From contig CALKEQ010000004.1 of assembly GCA_938084905.1 (NCBI GenBank), positions 1-64,000 on the forward strand: DNA of 64,000 bases, written 5' to 3'. Origin of the DNA: an uncultured bacterium. GTDB lineage: Bacteria > Desulfobacterota > Syntrophorhabdia > Syntrophorhabdales > JANXAF01. The notes below the pieces were generated by a model that had not been told where the DNA came from, ran no database searches, and saw nothing but the letters and a program-made list of their open reading frames with translations. The stretch's first letter is position 1; every line of letters begins with the position of its first letter. The position numbers and the translations under genes were made by a program. This document shows positions 1 through 9,310 of this stretch, in pieces.

Positions 1-88
1 AGATCCTTACAGGATGGGGAATCCAGGATGGATCCCCCAGGAGAAGATCTAAAATAAAGGCAAGTCCAACGTAGCAACTAGATGTCAT
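1..88 (-). CDS. cbiB: Adenosylcobinamide-phosphate synthase CbiB/CobD, N-terminal fragment (runs off window start)
   Basis: Manual translation of the complement from ATG at 88..86: MTSSCYVGLAFILDLLLGDPSWIPHPVRI; the LDxLLGDPxxxPHPVR signature is typical of CbiB. Not in the ORF track because it is open-ended. Overlaps the receptor stop; same riboswitch operon. Confidence 0.75.
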   Translation of the reverse strand, partial: MTSSCYVGLAFILDLLLGDPSWIPHPVRI

Positions 89-2072
89 AGGAAAGCCTAA
101 AGAAGAAGGACCTACCACTTCCAGGATAGCCGGAGATACTGCATACCCCCGATGCATCACAAAATGAACCCAATCTAGTTACATAATCCTTGTCAAGTAG
201 GTTCTTTGCATCGAGTGTAAGTGCCCATTTTTTCTGGAAACGCTTAGTCAATCTCAAATCAAATGTCCAATAAGAGGGAATATCAAAGTATGAGCCAGTC
301 CACGAATTGTACCAACTTCTTCTATCTACGAACCTTCCAATGAGTGAGGCCTCCAAATCAGTGCCTCCATACGCCAGTTCCCCTTTGAAGGTATTTCTCG
401 GTGTGTAGTCAGCACGTCTTTTATCCAATCCTCCTGCCTGAAGCCTCTCCTTCTCGTATGCATCAACGTAAGTGTAGTGAAGAGAAAGAGAGAAACCCCT
501 AAAAGGACCAAATCTCATGTTTGTCTCAAAGCCCTTTGCGCCGTAATCGTCTAAATTGAATGGGCTCCAAACCCATCCTGGCCCAAGAGTCCACGCGATC
601 TTTCTTTCCACCCTCCACCGGAAAAGGGAACCGCTGAAGAATACTCTATCTCCCAAAAAGGACTGTTCATACGTTATGTCACTGTGCCAGCCGACCTCCG
701 GTTTTAGGTCAGGATTTCCCTTTGCCCAGGCTGTCTGTGGCCAGTAAAGGTCATTTGGCGTCGGGGCGGAAAAATGTCTGCCATGAGTTATTTTTACAGA
801 TACCGTTTTCTTCGGATTGAAGACTGCTCCAAACAAAGGCAAAAACTCTTCTCCGAATTCGGAATGGTGTTCAGCCCTTATCCCTCCCAGAAATTTTAGA
901 AAATGTATGGGTGCGTACTCCGCCTCTGTTAGTAGGGCACGTGTATAAATGTTCGCACTTGTCCTTTCCTTTGTGGTCCTTAGTCCGAATTGATCGAGAG
1001 TGTACTGGATCCTTCTCCATCCGTACTCTTTGTATTCGCCCCCAAAGAGAAGGTTCGTTTTCTCAAAAAGCCGAATTGAGATGTTCCCCTCTACACCTGA
1101 TACTCCATTTATTACCCATGTCTCATTGCCTGTGCCAGTTGAGGCGTACCTTTCGTAATAGTAGCTGTACATGTTTCTTTGGAAGCCCTTGAAATTGTAT
1201 CTTAGGGTCTCCTTTGGCACACCTTTTATATCGAGGATAGCGTTTGTATCTCTGTTTTCCTCTCTGTTTATTAAGCTTGCGGCCTCTTCATTGTAAAATA
1301 TGACCCCATTTCTCCAAAACTCCCCTGTCCCTTTTGGTGGCTTAACACCAGGTGTACCTGCTCTTGTCTCTACGTAATCTGAGTATAGGCTTGCCCTAAA
1401 AAATTCCCCCTTATCGAAAACTAGCTTAAGCGAAAGGTCATTTCCTTTAAGATCGCTATTATCTCTAAAACCATCAGTCTCCTTTCTGCCGGCCGTAATA
1501 ATGTACCCAAGATTATCATTTAGGAACCTTCCGTGCTGAAGGTAAGCCCTGAGGGTCCTTTGGGTCCCGTATCCGACTTTTAGATTAAGTTCAGCCTTTT
1601 CCCTTGGTGGGTCCTTTGTGAAAATATTTACCGTTCCACCCATTGCTCCTGAACCGTAAAGCAGAGATCCAGAACCTTTCACAACCTCAATCCTTTCTAT
1701 GTTTTCCAAAGGAAGTCTGGAGACGTCAGCTACTCCGAGGGAAGGAGAATTAACATTAAGGCCATTTATGAGCACCTGTGTTCCCCTTGCCGGCATTCCC
1801 CTTATTCTGATTTCCTCAGCCGCACCACCGTAGTCTCCGTATGTGAGCCATCCAATTCCGGCCTCATTGGCTAGAAGTTCACCAACACTTTTGGGACCTG
1901 TAAGCTCGATATCCTCAGATTTCTTGATTAAAACGGCATTGGGGACAAGACCTCTCTTTTCCTCCATTTTAGTCGCAGATACAACAATCTGCTCAAGTTT
2001 AAAAACCTCTTCTGCAAGACCTGAAAAGGGCCAAAAGGTGAAAAGGATTAAAGCAAAGAAGGTAAGGACCAT
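78..2072 (-). CDS. btuB: TonB-dependent outer-membrane receptor, probably cobalamin (BtuB-like)
   Basis: Plug domain (VLINGLNVNSPSLGVADVSRLPLENIERIEVVKGSGSLLYGSGAMGGTVNI) and a beta-barrel ending in Phe-rich sequence; directly downstream of a cobalamin riboswitch. Confidence 0.85.
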   Translation of the reverse strand: MVLTFFALILFTFWPFSGLAEEVFKLEQIVVSATKMEEKRGLVPNAVLIKKSEDIELTGPKSVGELLANEAGIGWLTYGDYGGAAEEIRIRGMPARGTQVLINGLNVNSPSLGVADVSRLPLENIERIEVVKGSGSLLYGSGAMGGTVNIFTKDPPREKAELNLKVGYGTQRTLRAYLQHGRFLNDNLGYIITAGRKETDGFRDNSDLKGNDLSLKLVFDKGEFFRASLYSDYVETRAGTPGVKPPKGTGEFWRNGVIFYNEEAASLINREENRDTNAILDIKGVPKETLRYNFKGFQRNMYSYYYERYASTGTGNETWVINGVSGVEGNISIRLFEKTNLLFGGEYKEYGWRRIQYTLDQFGLRTTKERTSANIYTRALLTEAEYAPIHFLKFLGGIRAEHHSEFGEEFLPLFGAVFNPKKTVSVKITHGRHFSAPTPNDLYWPQTAWAKGNPDLKPEVGWHSDITYEQSFLGDRVFFSGSLFRWRVERKIAWTLGPGWVWSPFNLDDYGAKGFETNMRFGPFRGFSLSLHYTYVDAYEKERLQAGGLDKRRADYTPRNTFKGELAYGGTDLEASLIGRFVDRRSWYNSWTGSYFDIPSYWTFDLRLTKRFQKKWALTLDAKNLLDKDYVTRLGSFCDASGVCSISGYPGSGRSFFFRLSYDI

Positions 2073-2104
2073 GTGACACCTCCTTATCCTCGTAAGGATA
2101 GTGT

Positions 2105-2277
2105 CAATTGAAGGTTTTGCCCAAGGTTTCCTGGCTTAGGGAATCAGCCTTTACGCCTTCCCATATAGGTATTACCCTATACAGTGGCTCGTCTGTAAAG
2201 GCCCCAAACCCATCACAGTTGCGGGACAGCGGGGGATTTTCACCCCTCTTCCCTTGAAAGCAAAACCTAATTGACGT
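2105..2277 (-). ncRNA. Cobalamin (AdoCbl) riboswitch
   Basis: Complement contains GGGTGAAAATCCCCCGCTGTCCCGCAACTGTGATG, GAGCCACTG, TGGGAAGGCG...GATTCCCTAAGCCAGGAAACC, the canonical conserved core in the right order, upstream of the TonB receptor. Confidence 0.95.
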
Positions 2278-2329
2278 CCCTTTTTTATCAGTTTTTTACG
2301 TAGTTCGTCAATAGAAATCTGATAAAGAT

Positions 2330-3508
2330 CTATTTTAGGCCGAAAATCGGAAAAACTCGCTCTTTTACAAAATTGACAACCCTCTCTACTGACCTCATAC
2401 AGGCTTCTTTCCCTTTCCCACTTACAGGCTCTTCTTTAAGGAAAGAGATGAGATCTAGTTCAGGTCCGTACATCATTCCGCCAATAAGACCCGCAAACTG
2501 ATCCACCACTTCCCTTCCAGTAAAGACAGAGTAAGCACAAGCCCAGAGGGCAGGAGACTTACTTATGCTATATCCACCAGCACCAAGAGCCACAACCTTC
2601 TCGCATGTGCCTTTTAGGGATTCCAGGGCTTTTTTAAAACCCCCTGCAGTCACATTCAGATTTGACAGTGGATCATCCTTGTGAATGTCAGTACCCACAA
2701 GAACGACAAGAAAATCAGGGGAAAAGGCTTTGATTAAGGGAGGTACAATGGACTGGAATGAGTATAGGTACGCATCATCGTCACAGCCGGCTGGTATGGG
2801 AATATTCACGTTGTAGCCGTAACCTTCGTAGTTTCCAAGTTCATGTTCCGAGCCTCCCCCGGGGAATGAAGTAGTTCCTGACTCATGAATAGATATGGTC
2901 AATACTCCATTATCCTCGTAGAAGGCATCCTGAGTCCCATTTCCGTGGTGTGCGTCCATATCGATAATGGCAAACCTTTTACCCCTTTTCCTGAAGTATT
3001 TACCAACTACGGCCACATCGTTTAAGTAGCAAAATCCCATGGCAAAACCTCTTTCTGCGTGATGAAATCCACCAAATGGGTTGAAAGCGAATACCACATT
3101 TTCTTCAACAATTTCACGGAAACATGTGAATGTGCATGACACACATCCAAATGCAAAATCGAACATTCCTTTAAAGATGGGATTGTCTTCTGTGCCTATC
3201 CCTCTTTTTAAAACTTCAAGATCCGGACCTAATTCCGCTCTTTTCAGTACTTCCACATATTCCCTTTCGTGGAAAAGGTATAGAATCTCTTCCTCTACTT
3301 TTTGTGGTTCAACTACCCTGTCAAATCTTTCGTCCAGTAAATTGTACCTTCTTAAAAGCTCAAGAAATACTTTGGCCCTTTGAGGTTTAAATGGGTGATT
3401 CTCGTCGTAGAGCACATCGGCCAGTTTTTCAGAGTACGTTATGAGATTGGCCCACTCCCTTTTTTTCTCCACACGGATATTTGAGTCAGCAAATCCCGGG
3501 TATGTCAA
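2330..3508 (-). CDS. Histone deacetylase-family / acetoin-utilization (AcuC-like) deacetylase
   Basis: GGFHHAERGFAMGFCYLNDVAV, DMDAHHGNGTQ, GTDIHKDDPLSNL, GAGGYS: the metal-ligand and catalytic motifs of the arginase/deacetylase fold are intact. Confidence 0.88.
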   Translation of the reverse strand: MTYPGFADSNIRVEKKREWANLITYSEKLADVLYDENHPFKPQRAKVFLELLRRYNLLDERFDRVVEPQKVEEEILYLFHEREYVEVLKRAELGPDLEVLKRGIGTEDNPIFKGMFDFAFGCVSCTFTCFREIVEENVVFAFNPFGGFHHAERGFAMGFCYLNDVAVVGKYFRKRGKRFAIIDMDAHHGNGTQDAFYEDNGVLTISIHESGTTSFPGGGSEHELGNYEGYGYNVNIPIPAGCDDDAYLYSFQSIVPPLIKAFSPDFLVVLVGTDIHKDDPLSNLNVTAGGFKKALESLKGTCEKVVALGAGGYSISKSPALWACAYSVFTGREVVDQFAGLIGGMMYGPELDLISFLKEEPVSGKGKEACMRSVERVVNFVKERVFPIFGLK

Positions 3509-3529
3509 GGGAAAAACTTAAATTTACCT

Positions 3530-3793
3530 TTACTCTAGCGCTTCCTCAACCTCCCCGATTTCCATTAGCCTCTCATCCCTTTCAAAATCGTCAAGCTGGG
3601 CGGTCCGAACAGACTGCCAGCCCAGCTTGAGATCTTCTGGAGAGGCATCAGCAACCATCTGGGAGATTTCAGGACCAATTATCAACTTGGTCAAAGATAT
3701 GAAGGCCCTTGCAGCCTTGTCAGCCTGTTCAAGGTCTTTAAGGTTAGCCATCCTCATGAAGGCCTCGAGGAACTCCTTTCGCGTCTTTATCAT
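3530..3793 (-). CDS. Small conserved-type hypothetical protein (87 aa; weak resemblance to DUF2267-type helical proteins)
   Basis: ORF in tight array between deacetylase and amidohydrolase genes; no confident family. Confidence 0.55.
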   Translation of the reverse strand: MIKTRKEFLEAFMRMANLKDLEQADKAARAFISLTKLIIGPEISQMVADASPEDLKLGWQSVRTAQLDDFERDERLMEIGEVEEALE

Positions 3794-3840
3794 TGATTAC
3801 ACCCCCCTTAACTCATTAATGCTCCATTTACCGAAGATTG

Positions 3841-4590
3841 TCAAGATCTTCCTGATCCACTAAACCCTGAAAGTCTCATGAAGTTTTCGGAAAGGACAAG
3901 ATTTTTTTCTCTCTCAGATAAAGGAAGGGTTAGGATCTTATAAAGCTCGGCCTTCATATTACCAAATGGATAATCAGAGCCAAAAAGAATCCTTTGCGGT
4001 CCAATCTTTCTTAAAAACTCCCGAATGACCTCTTGAGGAGCAAGGGAGGTGTCAAAATAGACGTTTTCCTTCTTCTCAAAAGCCTTTAAAAACTGGAAAG
4101 GATTCCCGCCAAGTAGCCCAAGATGGGGAATTATGAGTGTCACTCCAGAGGCAATCTCTAAAAACATCTCAGTAAAACGGAGTTCCTCTTCAAAAAGGAC
4201 AGGCTTCTTACTTTTTCTCAGCTTATCAATAAGAGAGAAGATCTTCTCTTCTTTTATAACTTGGTAATTCGATGCGAAATCTTGCCTTCCGCGCATCCAG
4301 TGCCATTTTCCACCGTAATAAGGTGGCGGGATTGGATCAAAATCGTCCCTTTCGAAATCTTCACGAATATAGTGGTACGGTATAAAAAAGTTTGTTTGCC
4401 TTGATTCTTCAAGGACCCTCACGTTTATTTCGTCAGAGGCTATCGCTGTGGAAGGAAATGGCATTATAACCGCAAAGGATACATTTGCCTCCCTCATCTG
4501 GGAAATAAGATCAGCCCTTTTCACCTCAATACCGAGGCTCAAAGAGGGTCCAAAATGGCAGTGGCTATCGATTATGAAGTATGACTCCAT
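3841..4590 (-). CDS. Amidohydrolase family protein
   Basis: N-terminal IDSHCHFG, C-terminal RILFGSDYPFGNM; overlaps pyrC start by 19 nt. Confidence 0.8.
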   Translation of the reverse strand: MESYFIIDSHCHFGPSLSLGIEVKRADLISQMREANVSFAVIMPFPSTAIASDEINVRVLEESRQTNFFIPYHYIREDFERDDFDPIPPPYYGGKWHWMRGRQDFASNYQVIKEEKIFSLIDKLRKSKKPVLFEEELRFTEMFLEIASGVTLIIPHLGLLGGNPFQFLKAFEKKENVYFDTSLAPQEVIREFLRKIGPQRILFGSDYPFGNMKAELYKILTLPLSEREKNLVLSENFMRLSGFSGSGRS

Positions 4591-5882
4591 TCTATAGGAA
4601 GACTTTCGTCCCTGTAAACTATTCTTCCGTCAACGATCGTAAGGAGGTTTTTCCCTTTCAGTCTCATGCCGTGAAAAGGAGTGTTCTTTCCTTTAGAGAG
4701 GAATTCTTCTCTTTTTACTATCCATTCTCTATACGGGTCAAAAACCGTAATGTCCGCAGCTCCCCCTTCAACTAAGACTCCGTACGGGACCCCAATGAGC
4801 CTAGCCGGGTTTATCGTCATCTTTGCCAAAAGGCTTTTAAGATCGAGTATCCCTTCGTGAAAAAGGGAAAGGGAAAGGGAAAGGGCGGTCTCGAAACCGG
4901 AAATGCCGGAGGATGCAAGGGCAAATTCCAATTCTTTGGATGCTGCCTCATGTGGTGCATGATCCGTCGATATTATCTCAATTACCCCTTCTTTTAGACC
5001 CTCCTTTATGGCCTCCACATCTCTTTTTGACCTAAGCGGCGGGTTCACCTTAAAATTGGGATCGAAAGATAGAATCGATTCTTCAGTAAGGACGAAATAG
5101 TGGGGGCAGGTATCACATGTGAGCTTATCGAACCTCTTTTTTTTCTCCCTTATCACATTCACACTCCCCTCTGTGGACACGTGTGTGATGTGGATCCTTG
5201 AATTTACGTATTCCGCAATTCTTATATCCCTCAAAACCATAATCTCTTCAGCTATTGGTGGAACCCCATCTAACCCAGTCAAAAGCGAAAAAAAACCCTC
5301 GTTTACACATCCAGTTGAAAGATCGGGCTCCTCACAGTGGGAAATGAGAGGAATGGAAAAAATCTTTATGTATTCGAGGGCCCTTCTTAAAACCTGCGAA
5401 TTTTTAACCGGTTTACCATCATCAGAAATAGCCACAATACCGGCCAACACCATCTCACCTATCTCCGATAGCTCTTCACCTTTTAAACCTTTTGTGACAG
5501 CACCGCACGGAAAGACCCTACAGCAACCCTCCTCCTTAGCCTTTCTTATTATGAACTCCGTCACACTTTTATTGTCATTCACAGGATCAGTGTTGGCCAT
5601 GCAGACAACAGAGGTAAACCCTCCCTTTGCAGCTGAAAGTGTGCCTGTCCTTATGGTCTCCTTGTACTCGTATCCTGGCTCCCTGAGATGGCAGTGGATG
5701 TCGATAAGCCCAGGACTCACAACAAGACCTTGAGCGTCTATGACAGTTAGTTCTCCTTCCCCTTTTACATCTAAGTTCTTCCCTATCTTAGATATTTTAG
5801 AACCTTCGATTAGTACATCAAGCTCGCTATCTAGGTCAGTTGCAGGATCTATCACCCTTCCCTTTTTAATTAGTATCTTCAC
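4572..5882 (-). CDS. pyrC: Dihydroorotase
   Basis: [21 protein letters not shown] and STDHAPH motifs; follows pyrB. Confidence 0.93.
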   Translation of the reverse strand: MKILIKKGRVIDPATDLDSELDVLIEGSKISKIGKNLDVKGEGELTVIDAQGLVVSPGLIDIHCHLREPGYEYKETIRTGTLSAAKGGFTSVVCMANTDPVNDNKSVTEFIIRKAKEEGCCRVFPCGAVTKGLKGEELSEIGEMVLAGIVAISDDGKPVKNSQVLRRALEYIKIFSIPLISHCEEPDLSTGCVNEGFFSLLTGLDGVPPIAEEIMVLRDIRIAEYVNSRIHITHVSTEGSVNVIREKKKRFDKLTCDTCPHYFVLTEESILSFDPNFKVNPPLRSKRDVEAIKEGLKEGVIEIISTDHAPHEAASKELEFALASSGISGFETALSLSLSLFHEGILDLKSLLAKMTINPARLIGVPYGVLVEGGAADITVFDPYREWIVKREEFLSKGKNTPFHGMRLKGKNLLTIVDGRIVYRDESLPIEWSHTS

Positions 5883-6802
5883 TCCTCTCTCCCAAGTAGT
5901 AAATAAAGTACGGCCATTCGGACAGCTACTCCATTTTCTACCTGGTCAAGAATCACAGAATACGGACCATCAGCCACCTCGTCCATAATCTCCACACCTC
6001 TGTTCATTGGACCTGGATGCATGATTATAACGTCATCCTTCGCAAGAGCGACATGTTCCTTTTTTAGGCCATAGAAGGATGCGTACTCCTTCACTGAGGG
6101 AATATAGGATGTCCCCCCTCTCTCCTTCTGGATTCTAAGAGCCATTATAACGTCCGCATTCCTCACAGCATTCTCAATTTTGTACTCCACCTTCACACCT
6201 AACGACTCTATATAAGGAGGGATTAGACTTGGAGGACCGCAGCATATGACCTCATTTCCGAATTTCTTCAAACAGTGTATGTTCGACCTTGCCACCCTAC
6301 TATGGGCTATGTCTCCGATTATTGCCACGTTCAGATTTTCAATTCTCCCCTTTTTCTCCCTTATGGTAAAGAGGTCAAGAAGGGCCTGTGTAGGGTGTTC
6401 GTGGGCGCCGTCTCCAGCATTTACAACTGATGACTTAAGCACTTTTGAGAGAATGTGGGGGGCACCTGCCTGAGAATGCCTTATCACAATTACGTCAGGT
6501 TGCATCGACTGCAGATTTAAAGCGGTATCCCTTAACGTTTCTCCCTTAACAACACTACTTGTAGTTGCCGATATATTAACAGTGTCTGCACTTAGCCTTT
6601 TTGCCGCGATCTCAAATGAGGTTCTAGTTCTCGTACTTGGTTCAAAAAAGAGTGTGATGACAGTCTTTCCCCTTAATGTTGGAACTTTTTTTATGTCCCT
6701 TCTTGAAACCTCCTTGAAAGATTCTGCAGTATCTAGTATGAGCAGGATCTCATCCCTAGAGAGCTCCCTTATCCCTAAAAGGTCCTTCCTTTTCCAGTGC
6801 AT
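5879..6802 (-). CDS. pyrB: Aspartate carbamoyltransferase catalytic subunit
   Basis: [41 protein letters not shown]. Confidence 0.96.
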   Translation of the reverse strand: MHWKRKDLLGIRELSRDEILLILDTAESFKEVSRRDIKKVPTLRGKTVITLFFEPSTRTRTSFEIAAKRLSADTVNISATTSSVVKGETLRDTALNLQSMQPDVIVIRHSQAGAPHILSKVLKSSVVNAGDGAHEHPTQALLDLFTIREKKGRIENLNVAIIGDIAHSRVARSNIHCLKKFGNEVICCGPPSLIPPYIESLGVKVEYKIENAVRNADVIMALRIQKERGGTSYIPSVKEYASFYGLKKEHVALAKDDVIIMHPGPMNRGVEIMDEVADGPYSVILDQVENGVAVRMAVLYLLLGREE

Positions 6803-7341
6803 TAGTCCTTAAAACTCCTTGTTATTACAACCTCATCCACACCGTCCACTTCTTTTAGCCTAACGAGCACCTCCTCTCCAGGGGCTACCCTGTAGGTGAG
6901 CCCGATGTAATCAGGATGTATCGGTAGCTCCCTCTCGTCCCTGTCGACAATTACTGCGAGTTGGATCTTTTTCGGTCTTCCCATGTCCATTATAGCGTCA
7001 AGCGCTGCCCTTGCCGTTCGTCCAGTGTGGATCACATCATCCACAAGGATTACAACCATGTTATTCACATCGAATGGGATTTCCGTTCTTCTTACCTTTG
7101 GCGATTTCAGTTTAAATATGTCATCCCTGTACATTGTTATATCAAGAATCCCCATCGGGATGTCAAAATTCTCCATAGCCCTAATTCTATCCTTTATCCT
7201 CGAGGCGAGGTAAACACCTCTCGTTCTTATGCCTATCAGGCAGAGGTCAGGACAGCCGTGATTCCTTTCGAGTATTTCGTAACATATCCTGTTTAAAACC
7301 TTTTCAAGGGCACCTTCACCGAGAATAGGAGTCGTTTCCAT
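6802..7341 (-). CDS. pyrR: Bifunctional pyr operon regulator / uracil phosphoribosyltransferase
   Basis: [25 protein letters not shown] loop; heads pyrR-pyrB-pyrC. Confidence 0.93.
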   Translation of the reverse strand: METTPILGEGALEKVLNRICYEILERNHGCPDLCLIGIRTRGVYLASRIKDRIRAMENFDIPMGILDITMYRDDIFKLKSPKVRRTEIPFDVNNMVVILVDDVIHTGRTARAALDAIMDMGRPKKIQLAVIVDRDERELPIHPDYIGLTYRVAPGEEVLVRLKEVDGVDEVVITRSFKD

Positions 7342-7481
7342 CGGCTTTTTTAACTATATAGGAGTTTTAAAAAAAAATCCAACGGTGATTTACTCAAGGT
7401 AGGCCAAAACGGAGAGGGAACTTAAGATCTCAGTAGAGAGGACGATAATAAGGTAGAAAAGTTTTGTAAGAGGAGGTAAAT

Positions 7482-7889
7482 ATGGCTTTTATTGAGTGGA
7501 CTGAGCAGAATAAAACGAACGTTAAAGTGTGCGATGACCAACATAAGAAGCTTTTTGCAATGGTTAACAAGCTTTACGATGCTATGAGAGAAGGTAAGGG
7601 CAAGGAGGTCATGGGTGAGATTCTAAACGAACTTCTCCGCTACACCCTTTACCACTTCTCCACGGAAGAGGAACTCATGGAGAAGTACTCCTATCCAGGT
7701 TTTATATGGCATAAAAAGGAGCATACCGAGTTGGCGAATAAGGCGAAGGCTCTCAAAGAGAGATTTGAAGCTGGGGAATTTATTATGAGTGTTGAAGTCT
7801 TAAACTTTTTGAAGGACTGGCTAAACAACCATACCGTTGGGTCGGATAAAAAATACGGAACCTTTCTAAACGAAAAGGGAGTATTCTGA
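7482..7889 (+). CDS. Bacteriohemerythrin
   Basis: H...HKKLF, YHFSTEEELMEKYSYPGFIWHKKEH, WLNNHTVGSDKKYG; SD AGGAGG upstream. Confidence 0.93.
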   Translation: MAFIEWTEQNKTNVKVCDDQHKKLFAMVNKLYDAMREGKGKEVMGEILNELLRYTLYHFSTEEELMEKYSYPGFIWHKKEHTELANKAKALKERFEAGEFIMSVEVLNFLKDWLNNHTVGSDKKYGTFLNEKGVF

Positions 7890-7917
7890 CCTTCATCTCT
7901 TCTTTTGGCTAAATCTC

Positions 7918-7946
7918 TTGACTCCCTCTCTTCCCTTTGATAAACT
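7918..7946 (+). promoter_or_regulatory. Sigma70-like promoter for the tolC-emrAB operon
   Basis: TTGACT - 17 bp - TAAACT. Confidence 0.5.
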
Positions 7947-7950
7947 CCAA

Positions 7951-7966
7951 CTGAACAGGCGTTCAG
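7951..7966. promoter_or_regulatory. Palindromic operator candidate (TetR-type)
   Basis: CTGAAC-AGGC-GTTCAG perfect inverted repeat, located at the expected transcription start of the preceding promoter and 6 nt before the annotated tolC start. Confidence 0.55.
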
Positions 7967-7972
7967 AATAAA

Positions 7973-9310
7973 ATGGTACGCATCTTTTCACTGTTCTTTT
8001 TTCGTCAATTTCTCTTTGCCATAAGCCTTAATGTACCCTTCTTTTTCTTTCCATTTCTTCTTTCGGCTGAGCTTACAGTCTCTGAAGGGTTGTCTTTAGC
8101 TCTAAGAGAGGAAAATCTGATAAAAATAAAGGAGTATGAGGAGTCTTTGGCATTCTTTCAGTCGAAGGTTGCGAGATCATCCCTTCTCCCACGGGTAGAT
8201 CTGTCCTACGGAAAGGTTTTCCTAAATTACGAGCCCACGGCGAAAAATTTACTTTTGGGCAGGCAAGTTGAAGTACCAATAAGTGAAAGGGATTTCCAAA
8301 CATATTCCGTAAGCGTAAGGCAGCTCATCTTCGATTTTTTCGGTGCCTCTTCATTTTACCATTCTGAAAAGATCTCCGAAGAAATAAAGAAAATCGAGAC
8401 CACAAAAGTGAGAAATGCAGTTGCCCTCGAGTTTCTTCGATATTACTACGATCTTAAAGAAAGGGAAAGGATGATAGAGGTACTTGAGAGGGAAGTGGAA
8501 AGACTCGAAAGCCATCTAAAGGATGCGAAAAGTTTGTTCGAAGAGGGGCTAATAACGAGAAACGAACTTCTTTACACAGAAGTCCTTTTATCTGATGCAA
8601 GACAGAAGTTATTGACCGTGAAGAACCTAAAAAAACTTACAGCCTCTACTTTGAACAAAATGATGGGCAGACCACCTGAGGAAGAACTCATTTTTGAGGA
8701 TCCGAAAAGGAGACCCACCCTTGATAAGGATTTGGAGAGTTACATCTCAGATGCGTATCTATTGAGACCAGAGCTTAAAATCATAGAGAAGGCAAAGGAG
8801 AGGATAGGCTATTTAAGACAGGCAAAAAGAGCTGAGCTTCTTCCAAGGATCTTTGTTGAGGGAAAGTACTCTTATACGGAGAATAGATATCAGGTCTATC
8901 AAGGAATAACATCAGTTACTCTCGGTTTCACCATGAACCTTTTCGAAGGAGGAAAAACTAAGGCTGAGCTTAAGATTTTGGACCTTGAGGAAAAAAAGCT
9001 CTTTGCCGAGGAAAGAAGATTGAAGGATGAAATAAGGATAGAGGTTGAGAAGTTTTTTCTGGAGTTCAAAAATGCACAGGAAAGGTTAAAGGTAACAGAG
9101 CATGCCATAAAACAGGCAGAGGAAAATTTAAGGATCACTAAAATCAAATATAAAGAAGGCCTTGGAACGGGTACAGAGGTCCTAGATGCAATAGCCGCTC
9201 TCTCCCTTTCAGAAAACAACTATCACAGGGCTTTTTACGATCTTTTAAGAGCAGAGGCAGGCCTAATTTTTGCAACTGGCAGAAGGCTTGAGGAGGAGTA
9301 CGGAAGATGA
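7973..9310 (+). CDS. TolC-family outer-membrane efflux protein
   Basis: Signal peptide plus two repeats of long coiled-coil helices typical of OEP; followed by HlyD and MFS genes. Confidence 0.9.
   Translation: MVRIFSLFFFRQFLFAISLNVPFFFFPFLLSAELTVSEGLSLALREENLIKIKEYEESLAFFQSKVARSSLLPRVDLSYGKVFLNYEPTAKNLLLGRQVEVPISERDFQTYSVSVRQLIFDFFGASSFYHSEKISEEIKKIETTKVRNAVALEFLRYYYDLKERERMIEVLEREVERLESHLKDAKSLFEEGLITRNELLYTEVLLSDARQKLLTVKNLKKLTASTLNKMMGRPPEEELIFEDPKRRPTLDKDLESYISDAYLLRPELKIIEKAKERIGYLRQAKRAELLPRIFVEGKYSYTENRYQVYQGITSVTLGFTMNLFEGGKTKAELKILDLEEKKLFAEERRLKDEIRIEVEKFFLEFKNAQERLKVTEHAIKQAEENLRITKIKYKEGLGTGTEVLDAIAALSLSENNYHRAFYDLLRAEAGLIFATGRRLEEEYGR

Noticed and set aside
5119-5733. 204-aa ORF antisense to pyrC
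   Set aside because: Fully inside an unambiguous dihydroorotase gene on the other strand; composition looks like antisense of conserved codons and there is no independent RBS or family.
7342-7481. Possible PyrR-binding attenuator in the pyrR leader
   Set aside because: No convincing PyrR-binding loop or terminator/antiterminator pair could be read in the short leader.
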